Of a DNA stretch of 64,000 nt, positions 38,486 through 48,110 are shown one piece after another. Position 1 is the first letter of the stretch; every line of letters starts with the position of its first letter. The notes beneath the pieces are model-generated. The model was given only the letters and a program-made list of their open reading frames with translations. It did not search any database and was not told the origin of the DNA. This DNA comes from Bacillus methanolicus. Lineage in GTDB: Bacteria; Bacillota; Bacilli; Bacillales; Cytobacillaceae. Made by a program: the position numbers and the translations under genes. The stretch is taken from contig NZ_PNFF01000001.1 in the NCBI RefSeq assembly GCF_028888695.1, forward strand, positions 2,179,501 through 2,243,500. The letters are read 5' to 3'.

Positions 38486-39583
38486 ATGAATCAACGAATT
38501 GAAAAGTTATCACAATGGATGAAAGAAACCGGCGTAGATGTATGCTTTTTAACGTCGCCGGATAATGTGTTTTATTTGAGCGGTTTTTTAAGCGAACCGC
38601 ACGAACGGATGCTTGGCCTGGCTGTATTTCAAGAAGAAGAGCCATTTTTAATTTGTCCCGGAATGGAAAAGAATGACGCAAAACGTTCCGGATGGAACTA
38701 TGAAATTATCGGGTACAGTGATATTGACAACCCATGGGAACTTGTACATAAAGCCATTCAAAACCGACTCGCAAAAGCGAATAAAATAGCGATTGAAAAA
38801 GAGCATATGAATGTTGATAGGTTTGAGCAAGTTTCGTCGATTTTCCCGGAAGCAAACTTTGTTTCCGCAGAAGAAAAGCTGCGCAAACTCCGAATGGTAA
38901 AAGATGAAAAAGAATTGAGCATCATCCGGGAGGCGTGCGCCTTAGCCGATTTTGCCATTGAAACCGGCGTTGCAGAAATAAAAGAAGGAAAAACGGAGCT
39001 GGATATCATTGCTGCCATTGAATATGCCCTCAAGAAAAAGGGCGTAACCGACATGTCATTTTCAACAATGGTATTAACAGGGGTTAACGCTGCTTCGCCA
39101 CACGGAACTCCCGGCTTAACAAAAATTCAAAAAGGCGACCTTGTCCTCTTTGACCTTGGTGTGATCGTTGACGGCTATTGTTCAGATATTACAAGAACAG
39201 TGGCTTACGGCGACATCAATGAAAAACAGGCAGAAATTTACGAAACGGTGTTAAAAGCCCAAAAAGCTGCGCTGAAAGCAAGCAAACCCGGGGCTTTATG
39301 CTCAGAAGTTGATCTTGCAGCGCGCCGAACGATTTCAGAAGCCGGCTACGGGGAATTCTTCCCGCATCGGCTTGGCCACGGGTTGGGAATCAGTGTTCAT
39401 GAATATCCTTCTTTAACCGAAACAAACAATCTTGCTCTTGAAGAGGGAATGGTTTTTACAATTGAACCAGGCATTTACGTTCCAGATGTTGCCGGCGTGA
39501 GAATTGAAGATGATGTTGCAGTGACTTCAAACGGAATTGAGATTTTAACGAAATATCCGAAAGAACTTCAGATTATAAAGTAA
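38486..39583 (+). CDS. M24B family Xaa-Pro peptidase
   Basis: 365 residues: an N-terminal creatinase-like domain (about 1-130) and a C-terminal pita-bread catalytic domain. All five metal ligands are visible: Asp in LFDLGVIVDG, Asp in YCSDITRT, His in GHGLGISVHE, Glu in TIEPGIYV and Glu in VRIEDDV. This suits a dipeptidase acting on X-Pro bonds, close to B. subtilis YkvY/YqhT. TAGGAGGT lies upstream of the ATG. It is followed by a tandem repeat array, then the ald terminator. Confidence 0.9.
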   Translation: MNQRIEKLSQWMKETGVDVCFLTSPDNVFYLSGFLSEPHERMLGLAVFQEEEPFLICPGMEKNDAKRSGWNYEIIGYSDIDNPWELVHKAIQNRLAKANKIAIEKEHMNVDRFEQVSSIFPEANFVSAEEKLRKLRMVKDEKELSIIREACALADFAIETGVAEIKEGKTELDIIAAIEYALKKKGVTDMSFSTMVLTGVNAASPHGTPGLTKIQKGDLVLFDLGVIVDGYCSDITRTVAYGDINEKQAEIYETVLKAQKAALKASKPGALCSEVDLAARRTISEAGYGEFFPHRLGHGLGISVHEYPSLTETNNLALEEGMVFTIEPGIYVPDVAGVRIEDDVAVTSNGIEILTKYPKELQIIK

Positions 39584-39600
39584 GACATACAGCACGAATT

Positions 39601-39757
39601 AAAATCGTAGTATTTTTGAAAAATCGCGGTTATATGAAAATTATCGCTGTTATTTTAGAAAAATCGCGGTTATCCAGAAAAAATCGCTGTTATTTTTAAA
39701 AAATAGCTGTTATCCGAAAATAATCGCTGTTATTTGATAATGATCGCTGTAAAATCG
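39601..39757. repeat. Tandem array of about eight 19-22 base units, AAAATCGC(T/G)GTTAT
   Basis: Degenerate units follow one another without spacers, core ATCGC(T/G)GTTAT, with variable 4-6 base linkers. It occupies nearly the whole space between the M24 peptidase stop and the ald terminator. Units vary in length, and no protein frame is preserved. Confidence 0.85.
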
Positions 39758-39770
39758 AATTTGTGCCATC

Positions 39771-39806
39771 AAAAAAATCCGGGGCGAGCATGCCACCGGA
39801 TTTTTT
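39771..39806 (-). terminator. Terminator of ald
   Basis: Minus-strand stem AAAAATCCGG/CCGGATTTTTTT with a 13-base loop, eight bases after the ald stop. Confidence 0.88.
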
Positions 39807-39813
39807 ACTCTTT

Positions 39814-40935
39814 TTACAATTGTTCAAGAATTGTTTTTGTGTCAGCATATTCAAGATTATGCGCTTCCGCAACCGCCTTGTAAGTAACATGGCCATTAAG
39901 CGTGTTAATTCCTTTCAGAAGGGCTTCATTATCAATGCATGCTTGCTTATAGCCTTTATTAGCAATTTGAATGGCATATGGAACGGTAACATTCGTTAAA
40001 GCAATTGTAGACGTGCGCGGAACAGCACCGGGTATATTAGCAACTGCATAGTGGACAACACCATGCTTTTCATAAGTTGGGTTATCATGAGTTGTAATCC
40101 GGTCGGTCGTTTCAAAAATACCGCCTTGGTCAACCGCAATATCGACAACGACAGATCCTGGTGTCATCGATTTGATCATTTCCTCTGTCACAAGTTTAGG
40201 TGCTTTTGCACCAGGAATAAGAACAGCGCCAATGACAAGGTCCGATTCTTTAACTGCTTCTCGGATGTTATATGGATTGGACATAAGCGTCGTAACATCT
40301 GTTCCAAAAATATCATCAAGCTGGCGAAGCCGATCAGGATTTAAATCAATGATCGTTACTTTTGCACCAAGCCCGATCGCCACTTTAGCAGCATTTGTTC
40401 CGGCCACACCGCCGCCGATAATTGATACTTTTGCTCTCTGCACACCTGGGACGCCGGATAACAAAATTCCTTTTCCGCCATTAACTTTTTCAAGGAATTG
40501 CGCGCCAATTTGAGGGGCCATCCGTCCGGCTACTTCACTCATCGGCGTTAATAAAGGAAGCGCACCGTTAGCCAATTGTACAGTTTCATAAGCAATGCCA
40601 ACTACTTTCTTTTCAATCAAGGCTTTTGTTAAATCAGGTTCCGGAGCTAAATGTAAGTATGTAAATAAAATTAAGCCTTCACGGAAATAGCGGTATTCGC
40701 TTGGAAGGGGTTCTTTTACCTTCATAATCATATCCATCGACCATGCTTCTTCAGCCGTATCTACAATTTTTGCCCCGGCCGAAACATAATCTTCATCTGT
40801 AAAACCGGAACCGATTCCGGCTCCTTTTTCAATATACACTTCATGGCCGAAATGTACTAAGTTAACAACACCTGCAGGAGTCATTGCCACACGGTTTTCA
40901 TTGTTCTTTATTTCTGCAGGCACTCCAATTCGCAT
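39814..40935 (-). CDS. ald: Alanine dehydrogenase
   Basis: NAD-dependent deamination of L-alanine to pyruvate, needed for growth on alanine and for normal sporulation in B. subtilis. The 373-residue protein has [20 protein letters not shown] at the start, the Lys of [11 protein letters not shown], the His of [11 protein letters not shown] and the NAD fold [15 protein letters not shown]. The ATG at 40935 follows AAGGGGG; a longer in-frame start is rejected. A -10 TATAAT lies upstream near 40977, and a cre-like site lies at 41033-41046. Confidence 0.96.
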   Translation of the reverse strand: MRIGVPAEIKNNENRVAMTPAGVVNLVHFGHEVYIEKGAGIGSGFTDEDYVSAGAKIVDTAEEAWSMDMIMKVKEPLPSEYRYFREGLILFTYLHLAPEPDLTKALIEKKVVGIAYETVQLANGALPLLTPMSEVAGRMAPQIGAQFLEKVNGGKGILLSGVPGVQRAKVSIIGGGVAGTNAAKVAIGLGAKVTIIDLNPDRLRQLDDIFGTDVTTLMSNPYNIREAVKESDLVIGAVLIPGAKAPKLVTEEMIKSMTPGSVVVDIAVDQGGIFETTDRITTHDNPTYEKHGVVHYAVANIPGAVPRTSTIALTNVTVPYAIQIANKGYKQACIDNEALLKGINTLNGHVTYKAVAEAHNLEYADTKTILEQL

Positions 40936-41032
40936 ATTTTGTAACCCCCTTAATAATAAAACCAAAACCGATTATAATATAACACCTTTCTCGGAAAAAA
41001 AGTAAGAAAAATTTTCTAAACTCTCGAATAAA

Positions 41033-41046
41033 TGAAAGCACTTACA
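41033..41046. promoter_or_regulatory. Candidate CcpA site (cre) upstream of ald
   Basis: TGAAAGCACTTACA, 13 of 14 against TGWAANCGNTNWCA. It lies about 100 bases upstream of the ald start, above the predicted -10. Confidence 0.5.
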
Positions 41047-41145
41047 TTTTACCAGAAAACGATTCACATCTTCAACTTCCTACAATAAAGTCGGATTATA
41101 AAAATAATTATGAATCTACTAAAAAAATTCTCTGTTCCATATCAG

Positions 41146-41170
41146 AAAAAGCTGTCTTATTCAAGACAGC
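41146..41170 (-). terminator. Terminator of the HPP-family gene
   Basis: Perfect 8-bp stem GCTGTCTT/AAGACAGC with a 4-base loop and, on the minus strand, five T residues. It lies about 120 bases after the HPP stop, within the 350-base gap before ald. Confidence 0.75.
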
Positions 41171-41285
41171 GTCCTTTGCTGCTGATATAAATTAAATAAA
41201 AAATAGATAACAGGGGAGCATCATGTAAGTTGGGGTAAACGATAAGAAAAGGAATTTACTTGTTGTATTAATGTCTACGAAAATT

Positions 41286-41849
41286 TCATATCCAGAATAT
41301 CGGATATTCTCTATTTTTGCGCAAATTATTGATTAATACTGCTATTAAAACAATGACTATTGAGCCAATTAATATGGGTGTGAATAGGTAACTCCATTTG
41401 TACGATCCAACTATCACAACAATTGGGTCTGCCCCTGCTGGCGGATGAGTCGTTTTTGTCAACATCATGAATGCGATAGCTAATCCTACACCTAAAGCGA
41501 TCGTCCATGGTTCATTACCGAAAAAATGGTACACCGTTAAACCTACTAGCGAAGAAATAAAGTGTCCGCCTATAATATTCCTCGGCTGAGATAATGGTGC
41601 ATCCCATACACCAAATGCTAACACACAACTTGCTCCAAATGGGGCTATTAACCAAGTTGCAGGAGTGATCTTTGTTAATACTGCCAAAACTAAAATAGTA
41701 ATAAATCCTCCAATTAGTCCGGTCATTGCATCCTTTATATCCACTTTTAAAGGACTCCTTCCCTTCCCCTTCATTTTAGCCCAATAATTAGGACGAGATG
41801 GATGCAATACTGCCACTTTCTTCATCGCTGCGTTATTTGCAGATCTCAT
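41286..41849 (-). CDS. HPP family membrane protein
   Basis: 187 residues: a basic N-terminal tail, then four membrane helices. The family motif is visible as THPPAGADPIVV, and an SQPRNIIGGHF segment precedes the third helix. HPP proteins are integral membrane proteins; a plant chloroplast member transports nitrite, and the bacterial substrate is unknown. I use the ATG at 41849 (MRSANNAAMKK), because AAAGGAGG lies nine bases upstream and inside the longer frame. Lies alone between argH and ald. Confidence 0.85.
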   Translation of the reverse strand: MRSANNAAMKKVAVLHPSRPNYWAKMKGKGRSPLKVDIKDAMTGLIGGFITILVLAVLTKITPATWLIAPFGASCVLAFGVWDAPLSQPRNIIGGHFISSLVGLTVYHFFGNEPWTIALGVGLAIAFMMLTKTTHPPAGADPIVVIVGSYKWSYLFTPILIGSIVIVLIAVLINNLRKNREYPIFWI

Positions 41850-42059
41850 CTGACCTAACCTCCTTTCGTTTTGTTCCATATATCTAAATTGGCTTACTTA
41901 AATTAAATAAAGCACAAAAATTTATCGACTATTCAGTAAACTGAATTTTCTGAAAAATAAAAGCAAATTCAAGAGGCCATAAGTCGGCCCCTTTATATGT
42001 AAACAGAGCTCTTGCGATTTTTTCTAAAAAAGATATTAATACATCTGGACCAATTTGTC

Positions 42060-42098
42060 CAGCTGCAAGCACGCATTCCATTACTGGATTGCGTGCTT
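42060..42098 (-). terminator. Candidate terminator of argGH that includes the argH stop codon
   Basis: Minus-strand stem GCACGCAATCC/GGAATGCGTGC (one mismatch) with the stop codon in its loop, followed by a second small hairpin (CTGGAC/GTCCAG). No strong T run follows at once, so efficiency is uncertain. Confidence 0.45.
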
Positions 42099-43475
42099 TT
42101 CAGTTTCAAGACATTTTTTTGCTTTGTCGATGGCCTTATAGATTTCGGCAAAGCCTGTTCCTCCAGCACTATTGCGCCGTTTAACAGCATTGTACGGGTT
42201 TAGTGCATCGTAAATGTCTTCTTCAAATAAAGGGCTTGATGCTTTAAATTCCTCTAATGTTAAATCAGCTAAAAAGCAGCCTTTTTGGACACATGAAAGC
42301 ACAAGCTTTCCTACAATTTCATGTGCTTCACGGAAAGGAACCCCTTTATCCGCAAGATAATCAGCAAGCTCTGTCGCATTTGAAAAATCATTCTTTACCG
42401 ATTTCTCCATCTGTTCCTTATTAACCTTCATTGTGCGGATCATGCCGGCAAAAATCTTCAATGAGCCTGTTACGGTTTTGACCGTATCAAACATCCCTTC
42501 CTTGTCTTCTTGCATATCTTTGTTATAAGCAAGAGGGAGCCCTTTTAAGACTGTTAGCAGCCCGACAAGATTGCCGTAAACCCTTCCCGTTTTCCCGCGA
42601 ATAAGCTCCGCCATATCCGGGTTTTTCTTTTGCGGCATAATGCTGCTTCCGGTTGAAAAACTATCATCCAGTTCAATAAAGCGAAATTCCTGGCTTGCCC
42701 ATAAAATAATCTCTTCACTGAATCTTGATAGATGCATCATTAGAATCGAACTGTCTGATAAAAATTCAAGGATAAAATCGCGATCGCTTACTGCGTCCAA
42801 ACTGTTTTCATAGATGCCATCAAAACCAAGCAGCTCTGCGCTGTACTCCCGGTCGATCGGAAAAGTCGTTCCTGCAAGCGCACCAGCTCCAAGCGGCGAT
42901 TTATTTATTCGTTTCAGACTTTCTGAAAATCGCTGTTTATCTCGTTCCAACATCCAGAAATATGCCATTAAATGGTGGGCAAACGAAATCGGCTGTGCCC
43001 GTTGAAGATGGGTATAACCGGGCATAATCGTTTCAACATTTTCTTCTGCTTTTTCGAGTAAAACTTCCTGAAACTCGCTGATTAAATCAATGATAATTAA
43101 CACTTGTTTCCGCAAATATAAATGCATATCAACAGCAACCTGGTCATTACGGCTTCTCGCTGTATGCAATTTGCCGCCAACCGGCCCGATTTCCTCTGTC
43201 AGCATGCTTTCCAGATTTAGATGAATGTCTTCAAGCTTAATAGAATAAGAGAGCTCTTCATTTAATGCCTTTTCTTTTAATCTATTTAATCCTTCGATAA
43301 TAAGCGTGCCTTCATCTTTTGTAAGAATGCCGCATTTCGACAGCATGGCGGCATGTGCAATGCTTGCTTCAATGTCTTCGAGCACTAATTCTTTATCGAA
43401 CGAAATGGAAGCCCCGAACTCATCTACCCATTCCTCGGCAGATTTCGTAAATCTTCCGCCCCAAAGCTTTTTCAC
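42081..43475 (-). CDS. argH: Argininosuccinate lyase
   Basis: Last step of arginine synthesis, releasing fumarate. The 464-residue protein begins at a GTG (43473-43475; VKKLWGGRF), overlapping the argG stop as GTGA. Family signatures are present: [29 protein letters not shown] and the flexible catalytic loop [16 protein letters not shown]. An upstream in-frame extension is rejected. The gene's stop codon lies inside a hairpin that may terminate the operon. Confidence 0.97.
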   Translation of the reverse strand: MKKLWGGRFTKSAEEWVDEFGASISFDKELVLEDIEASIAHAAMLSKCGILTKDEGTLIIEGLNRLKEKALNEELSYSIKLEDIHLNLESMLTEEIGPVGGKLHTARSRNDQVAVDMHLYLRKQVLIIIDLISEFQEVLLEKAEENVETIMPGYTHLQRAQPISFAHHLMAYFWMLERDKQRFSESLKRINKSPLGAGALAGTTFPIDREYSAELLGFDGIYENSLDAVSDRDFILEFLSDSSILMMHLSRFSEEIILWASQEFRFIELDDSFSTGSSIMPQKKNPDMAELIRGKTGRVYGNLVGLLTVLKGLPLAYNKDMQEDKEGMFDTVKTVTGSLKIFAGMIRTMKVNKEQMEKSVKNDFSNATELADYLADKGVPFREAHEIVGKLVLSCVQKGCFLADLTLEEFKASSPLFEEDIYDALNPYNAVKRRNSAGGTGFAEIYKAIDKAKKCLETEKHAIQ

Positions 43476-44677
43476 ACTGTCACCTTCTTGTTGTTTACGA
43501 TGCTTTGCACTTTTGTCGGAAGTCCCCACAATTTGATAAAACCGACAGCTGCACTATGGTCAAATGCATCATCTGATGTATAAGTAGCAAGCTTTTCATC
43601 ATAAAGCGAGTACGGTGATTTTCTTCCTTCAACAATGGCGTGGCCTTTAAAGAGCTTGACTCTCACTGTTCCCGTTACATGCTTCTGCGTTTCTTTTAAA
43701 AATGCAGCGAGAGCGTCCTTAATTGGAGAGAACCACAAGCCTTCATAAATCACTTCGGAAATTTTCTTTTCAATGATCGGCTTAAAGTGGGCAACTTCTT
43801 TGACAAGCGTCAAATCTTCAAGTTCTTTATGCGCTTTAATCAATGTCATCGCTCCGGGACACTCGTATACTTCACGAGATTTGATTCCGACGAGGCGGTT
43901 CTCAACATGATCAATGCGGCCTACTCCATGTTTTCCGGCTAAAATATTCAGTTCTAAAATTAATTGTGCTAAGGAATAATGTTTCCCATTTAACGTGACA
44001 GGGATCCCTTCTTCAAATCCGATTTCTATAATATCCGGAACATCGGGTGTTGTTTCAAGGCTTGCGGTTAATTCATAAGCTTCTTCTGGAGGCGCAGCCC
44101 ATGGGTCTTCTAAAATTCCGCATTCATTGCTGCGGCCCCACAAATTCTGGTCAATTGAAAACGGACTGTCCAGATCAATAGGAATTGGAATTCCATGTTT
44201 CTTCGCGTATTCAATCTCCTCTTCACGCGACCAGCTCCATTCACGTACAGGAGCAAGCACTTGAAGATCAGGATTTAATGCATTTATAGACACTTCAAAT
44301 CTTACCTGGTCATTCCCTTTACCTGTACATCCGTGCGCTACGGCAACCGCTCCTTCTTTTTCGGCAACTTCAACAAGTTTTTTCGCAATAAGCGGACGGG
44401 ACAATGCCGACACAAGCGGATATTTTCCTTCATATAAAGCATGCGCCTGAAGCGCCATTAAGGCATATTCATTTGCAAATTCCTCTTTGGCATCAATAAC
44501 ATATGATTGAACGGCTCCAACTTTTAGCGCCTTTTGTTGAACAAATTCAAGATCCTTTCCTTCACCTACATCCAAGCAGCAAGCGACAACCGAATACCCC
44601 TGCTCTTCCAGCCATTTAATTGCTACCGAAGTATCAAGACCGCCTGAATATGCGAGAACAACTTTTGGTTTAGACAC
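43472..44677 (-). CDS. argG: Argininosuccinate synthase
   Basis: Joins citrulline and aspartate using ATP. The 401-residue protein has the PP-loop near the start ([18 protein letters not shown]), the [14 protein letters not shown] motif and the [16 protein letters not shown] segment. Start is GTG at 44677 behind GAGGAGG. It overlaps argH by four bases. The upstream region has a promoter-like pair (44745-44773) and ARG-box-like inverted repeats (44698-44732). Confidence 0.97.
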   Translation of the reverse strand: MSKPKVVLAYSGGLDTSVAIKWLEEQGYSVVACCLDVGEGKDLEFVQQKALKVGAVQSYVIDAKEEFANEYALMALQAHALYEGKYPLVSALSRPLIAKKLVEVAEKEGAVAVAHGCTGKGNDQVRFEVSINALNPDLQVLAPVREWSWSREEEIEYAKKHGIPIPIDLDSPFSIDQNLWGRSNECGILEDPWAAPPEEAYELTASLETTPDVPDIIEIGFEEGIPVTLNGKHYSLAQLILELNILAGKHGVGRIDHVENRLVGIKSREVYECPGAMTLIKAHKELEDLTLVKEVAHFKPIIEKKISEVIYEGLWFSPIKDALAAFLKETQKHVTGTVRVKLFKGHAIVEGRKSPYSLYDEKLATYTSDDAFDHSAAVGFIKLWGLPTKVQSIVNNKKVTV

Positions 44678-44697
44678 GATGATTCCTCCTCATTATA

Positions 44698-44732
44698 CGA
44701 ATAAATATACAACTATGTATATTTTTATTCAC
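44698..44732 (-). promoter_or_regulatory. Candidate AhrC/ArgR boxes of argGH
   Basis: Two AT-rich half-symmetric boxes (TGAATAAAAATATACA and TGTATATTTATTC on the minus strand) form an inverted pair just downstream of a possible promoter, TTGAAA-17-TAAAGT at 44745-44773. They resemble the TGAAT-N4-ATTCA arginine box but each has changes. Confidence 0.4.
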
Positions 44733-44789
44733 TAATTGGTATTTACTTTAACAACTTTTACGAAAAATTTCAATAGTTATTCTAAAAAA

Positions 44790-44813
44790 TGTATAGAAAT
44801 TAATTTCTATACA
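44790..44813. other. 24-bp perfect palindrome between argG and the 45067 gene
   Basis: Every base from 44790 to 44813 is self-complementary (half-site TGTATAGAAATT). It lies 113 bases upstream of argG and about 170 bases upstream of the promoter of the divergent gene. The remainder of the 389-base gap 44678-45066 holds the promoters given separately and no other gene. Confidence 0.85.
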
Positions 44814-44979
44814 GAAATTTTCGGAATTAAATGAAAATAAATAAGTAAAAAGGTGTGAAATAATTACAAAAATTGGTAATGAATATTTGCAATACGTGAT
44901 TGCAGATTTTAAAAGGAAAATAGCTGAAGAAAGATAAATGGGAATCTCTAAGCATTTCAAAAGGACAGTCACAGCAATT

Positions 44980-45008
44980 TTGACAGCAAAAATTGAACAA
45001 CCTATAGA
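44980..45008 (+). promoter_or_regulatory. SigA promoter of the 45067 gene
   Basis: TTGACA (44980-44985), 17-base spacer, TATAGA (45003-45008). The -35 is perfect and the spacing ideal; the leader would be about 50 bases. Confidence 0.7.
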
Positions 45009-45066
45009 TGCTTCCATTTATATGTAATAAAATAAAGATAACAATTCAACATGGGGGCTTAGCACG

Positions 45067-45378
45067 GTGGAACACTTTACAGAAGATAAAAGACTTGGGA
45101 TTCCTGTTCCTGATCTTTCCAGAGATTGGGACGAATACAGCCGAGAAACACAGCAATCGATCCTTTTACAATGGGAAAAAATTCGCGGCAGAATTCCCGA
45201 TCGAATTGCAGAACTTGAGAGCATCATTAATAAAAAACAAGCAGAATTATCGGACGAAAGCGATTTCAAACGTTCATGTCAACTGAATAGTGAAATAGCC
45301 GACCTGGCTTCGATTATAAATGACTTATGGCTTTGGTACAGAACAAATCAAGATGTTTCCCAAAAGGTGCACCAATAG
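45067..45378 (+). CDS. Uncharacterised 103-residue cytoplasmic protein
   Basis: Starts at a GTG with GGGGG about ten bases upstream. The sequence is charged and helical (RDWDEYSRETQQSILLQWEK, then IRGRIPDRIAELESIINKKQ), with likely coiled coil between residues 40 and 85 and a Trp-rich end (INDLWLWYRTN). No membrane segment. I do not recognise a named family. A near-consensus promoter at 44980-45008 and a perfect terminator after it support a real, well-expressed single gene, divergent from argG and convergent with moaB. Confidence 0.75.
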   Translation: MEHFTEDKRLGIPVPDLSRDWDEYSRETQQSILLQWEKIRGRIPDRIAELESIINKKQAELSDESDFKRSCQLNSEIADLASIINDLWLWYRTNQDVSQKVHQ

Positions 45379-45411
45379 AAACTCCCTCTTAAGCTGCAAG
45401 AGGGAGTTTCT
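45377..45411. terminator. Bidirectional terminator, 45067 gene and moaB
   Basis: Perfect 14-bp stem AGAAACTCCCTCTT/AAGAGGGAGTTTCT with a 7-base loop, between two convergent genes. Confidence 0.9.
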
Positions 45412-45416
45412 ATTTT

Positions 45417-45929
45417 CTATAAATCTTTTCGCAATTCCCTGACGACATGTCCAAGTTCAGGCAGAATTAATTTGTTCATTGCTAGCCGAACGGCACCGGT
45501 TGAACCGGGAGTTGAAAACACAGCCTTATCTTTGATTACCCCTGCCACTGCCCGGGATAATATTGCAGCTGAGCCGATGTCTTCCTGGTAACTGAGCATC
45601 CGGAACAGCTCGCCAAAGCCGGTGATTTCTTTGTCAAACAGGCTGCTGACTGTTTCAATCGTTACATCACGTTTGGCAATGCCAGTCCCGCCGTTTGTCA
45701 GGATCACATCAATATCCGGATTCTGACAACCTTTCAACACTTCTTCCCTGATCGCAATCTCCTCGTCTTTTACTATCACGTAATCAATGATCAAGTGGCC
45801 GGCACCTTCAAGAAGCTCGATCATCAATTTTCCGCTTTTATCTGTTTGCTTGTCTCGTGTATCACTTACGGTGATCACTTTGCATTTTACTTTTCTCGGC
45901 GCCTCTTTCTTATGTTCCGTTGTGCTCAT
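45417..45929 (-). CDS. moaB: Molybdenum cofactor biosynthesis protein B
   Basis: MoaB/MogA-type enzyme of molybdopterin adenylylation. The 170-residue protein shows KVITVSDTRDKQTDKSG, the nucleotide-binding TNGGTGIAKRDVTIE motif and FSTPGSTGAVRLAM. Same place as in B. subtilis, near argG. Its start overlaps the end of the EcsC-family gene by four bases, so the two are cotranscribed. Confidence 0.94.
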   Translation of the reverse strand: MSTTEHKKEAPRKVKCKVITVSDTRDKQTDKSGKLMIELLEGAGHLIIDYVIVKDEEIAIREEVLKGCQNPDIDVILTNGGTGIAKRDVTIETVSSLFDKEITGFGELFRMLSYQEDIGSAAILSRAVAGVIKDKAVFSTPGSTGAVRLAMNKLILPELGHVVRELRKDL

Positions 45930-46768
45930 TGAAAACCCCCTCTTTTTTCTAATAAATATCTCATCTGATAATATTTTTGGGCAAAATCAGTGACTTTTCT
46001 TGTTAATTGATAATTGACTCCGGCCCCGATTGTCATGCTGATAAAAGGGATGCCTTGAACAGAACGGTTTTTAAATAATAGAATTAGAATTCCCTTCAGA
46101 ACCTGCTTAAGAGGATGTTCAAGCCATGTAACATCTGTCAGCTCTTCTTTCCCTTCATAAAAGTAAAAATCATTTACATTTTCCAAATCCGCCATTAATT
46201 CTTCCCATGCCTGCCCCTGCAGCCTGGCAGGCAAAGTTGCCGCATGAAAAACTTTTAGAGACGTCATCATTTCAAAAGGCGTATTGACTTCAAAACTGTA
46301 AGTCATTGCTATCAGCTGAACTGCCCGAAGGTTAATGACAGCCATTGCCGGAAGATCGGTTCCAAGCAACAGAACACTCCCAGTTCCTGATAAACTTCCT
46401 TGCACTAATGAATATAGCCGATGACGTGAAATTTGCTGCTGTGCTATGTAACGAAGTTGGTCTATATGTAGTTTTTTCAGGTCAGATATTGTATGAATAT
46501 CTTCGTGGAAAACCCGGCCTGCCGTCAGAATTCGTTCCTTTGCATCGTTTTGCAATTGCGATCCCTGGATAAGAGCATGAAGATGAAAAAGCCAATTATC
46601 CAATACGGAAAAGATTTGTTTTTGTGCTTCATCCGGAAGCAAATCAAACGACCGCTCCAAAAATTTTTCATAAGTTGCCTCTAAATCGTTTCTCTCATAA
46701 CTGTACAGCTCGCTTTCCCAATCTCTTATTTCATTTAGAACTTCTTTTTCCCGTTCTGTTAATTCCAT
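45926..46768 (-). CDS. EcsC family protein
   Basis: 280 residues. The central Gly/Ala-rich segment (GSLSGTGSVLLLGTDLPAMAVINLRAVQLIAM) with its TDLPA motif is the EcsC family hallmark, and a second hydrophobic segment (LKGILILLFKN, then VQGIPFISMTIGAGVNYQLT) follows. EcsC is named for the B. subtilis ecsABC operon; its biochemical function is unknown and the protein is probably membrane-associated. GGGAGG precedes the ATG. Co-operonic with moaB (4-base overlap), although no link to molybdenum is evident. Confidence 0.85.
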   Translation of the reverse strand: MELTEREKEVLNEIRDWESELYSYERNDLEATYEKFLERSFDLLPDEAQKQIFSVLDNWLFHLHALIQGSQLQNDAKERILTAGRVFHEDIHTISDLKKLHIDQLRYIAQQQISRHRLYSLVQGSLSGTGSVLLLGTDLPAMAVINLRAVQLIAMTYSFEVNTPFEMMTSLKVFHAATLPARLQGQAWEELMADLENVNDFYFYEGKEELTDVTWLEHPLKQVLKGILILLFKNRSVQGIPFISMTIGAGVNYQLTRKVTDFAQKYYQMRYLLEKRGGFQ

Positions 46769-46850
46769 GGAAAAAAAGCCTCCCGGTTACAGCATATTTA
46801 CTTAAGTATAGCATATCATTGGTGTTATTTTCCTCAGGTCTTAAAAATAG

Positions 46851-46886
46851 AAAAAAAGACAAAAGGCAATACCTCTTGTCTTTTTT
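46851..46886 (-). terminator. Terminator of ackA
   Basis: Minus-strand stem AAAAAAGACAAGAGG/CCTTTTGTCTTTTTTT, just after the ackA stop. Confidence 0.88.
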
Positions 46887-46894
46887 GGATATGC

Positions 46895-48082
46895 TTATTT
46901 TGTCAGCCGTACGACATCCCGGGCAATCATGACTTCCTCGTTTGTCGGGATGACCATGACTTTTACCGGAGAATGTGGATAGTTGATGAATGCTTCTTCT
47001 CCGCGAACCTTATTCAGAGAAGGATCCCAGTATACCCCCATAAATTCAAGGCCCTTTAACACTTTTGCACGGATAACATCACTGTTTTCACCAATTCCGG
47101 CTGTAAAGATGATTGCATCTACGCCGTTCATGCGGGCTGCGTACAATCCGATATATTTATGAATGCGGCTCGCGAATACTTCAAGTGCAAGCTCAGCACG
47201 CTCATTTCCCTCAGCAGCTTGCGCTTCAATATCACGAAGGTCACTTGAAAATCCGGAAAGACCTAGCAAACCGCTCTTTTTGTTTAATATATCGAGAACT
47301 TCGTCAGCTGTTTTTCCTGTTTTTTCCATAATGTATGGAATGAGCGCCGGGTCAATGTTTCCGGAACGTGTTCCCATCGTTATCCCTGCAAGTGGTGTGA
47401 ATCCCATTGATGTATCAATTGATTTTCCGCCTTCAATGGCTGCAATACTTGCTCCATTTCCGAGATGACATGAGATAAGGCGCAATTGCTCAATCGGCCG
47501 TTTAAGCATTTCAGCTGCGCGCTGAGAAACATACTTATGAGAAGTTCCATGGAATCCGTACTTGCGGATGCCGTATTTTTCATAATACTCATAAGGCAAG
47601 CTGTATAGGAAAGAGCTTTCCGGCATTGTTTGGTGGAATGCTGTATCAAATACTGCAACAGCAGGAACATTTGGAAGCACTTGCTGGAATGCTTTGATAC
47701 CGGTTACATTTGCCGGATTATGAAGAGGTGCGAGTTCTGATAATGCCTCAATTTTTTTCAAAACTTCTTCAGTAATTAAGACAGAATCATCAAATACTTC
47801 TCCGCCATGTACAACACGGTGTCCGATTCCTTCAATTTCATCCAGTGATTTAATGATTCCAAGTGCAGTAAGCTTATCTAGCAATAGCTTAACAGCTGCT
47901 TCGTGGTTAGGAATATCTCTAACTTCTTTTATTTTTTCACCGTTAACGGTAATATTAAATATCCCATCATTGAGACCAATCCGTTCAATAAGACCCTTAG
48001 TGATGACTTCTTCACTCGGCATTTCAAATAATTGAAATTTTAATGAGGAACTGCCGGCATTAATAGCAATAATTTTTGACAT
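46895..48082 (-). CDS. ackA: Acetate kinase
   Basis: Converts acetyl phosphate and ADP to acetate and ATP in overflow metabolism. The 395-residue protein has [15 protein letters not shown] at the start, GHRVVHGG, the catalytic Arg/Asp segment ([13 protein letters not shown]), the phosphate-binding [11 protein letters not shown] and the nucleotide loop [17 protein letters not shown] lies upstream of the ATG. A promoter is visible at 48111-48139. I see no good cre, unlike B. subtilis ackA, which is activated by CcpA. Confidence 0.97.
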   Translation of the reverse strand: MSKIIAINAGSSSLKFQLFEMPSEEVITKGLIERIGLNDGIFNITVNGEKIKEVRDIPNHEAAVKLLLDKLTALGIIKSLDEIEGIGHRVVHGGEVFDDSVLITEEVLKKIEALSELAPLHNPANVTGIKAFQQVLPNVPAVAVFDTAFHQTMPESSFLYSLPYEYYEKYGIRKYGFHGTSHKYVSQRAAEMLKRPIEQLRLISCHLGNGASIAAIEGGKSIDTSMGFTPLAGITMGTRSGNIDPALIPYIMEKTGKTADEVLDILNKKSGLLGLSGFSSDLRDIEAQAAEGNERAELALEVFASRIHKYIGLYAARMNGVDAIIFTAGIGENSDVIRAKVLKGLEFMGVYWDPSLNKVRGEEAFINYPHSPVKVMVIPTNEEVMIARDVVRLTK

Positions 48083-48110
48083 TTACTACCGCTCCTTTTA
48101 TATAGCAACA

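Noticed and set aside
39601-39757. CRISPR array
   Set aside because: Repeat cores of about 11 bases with 4-6-base variable linkers; no spacers of 25-40 bases and no cas genes.
44748-45017. 89-residue minus-strand frame upstream of argG
   Set aside because: It covers the 24-bp palindrome and both promoters, and its composition is that of random AT-rich DNA.
44678-45066. T-box leader of argG
   Set aside because: No specifier loop or TGG-containing antiterminator and no leader terminator; simple operator control fits better.
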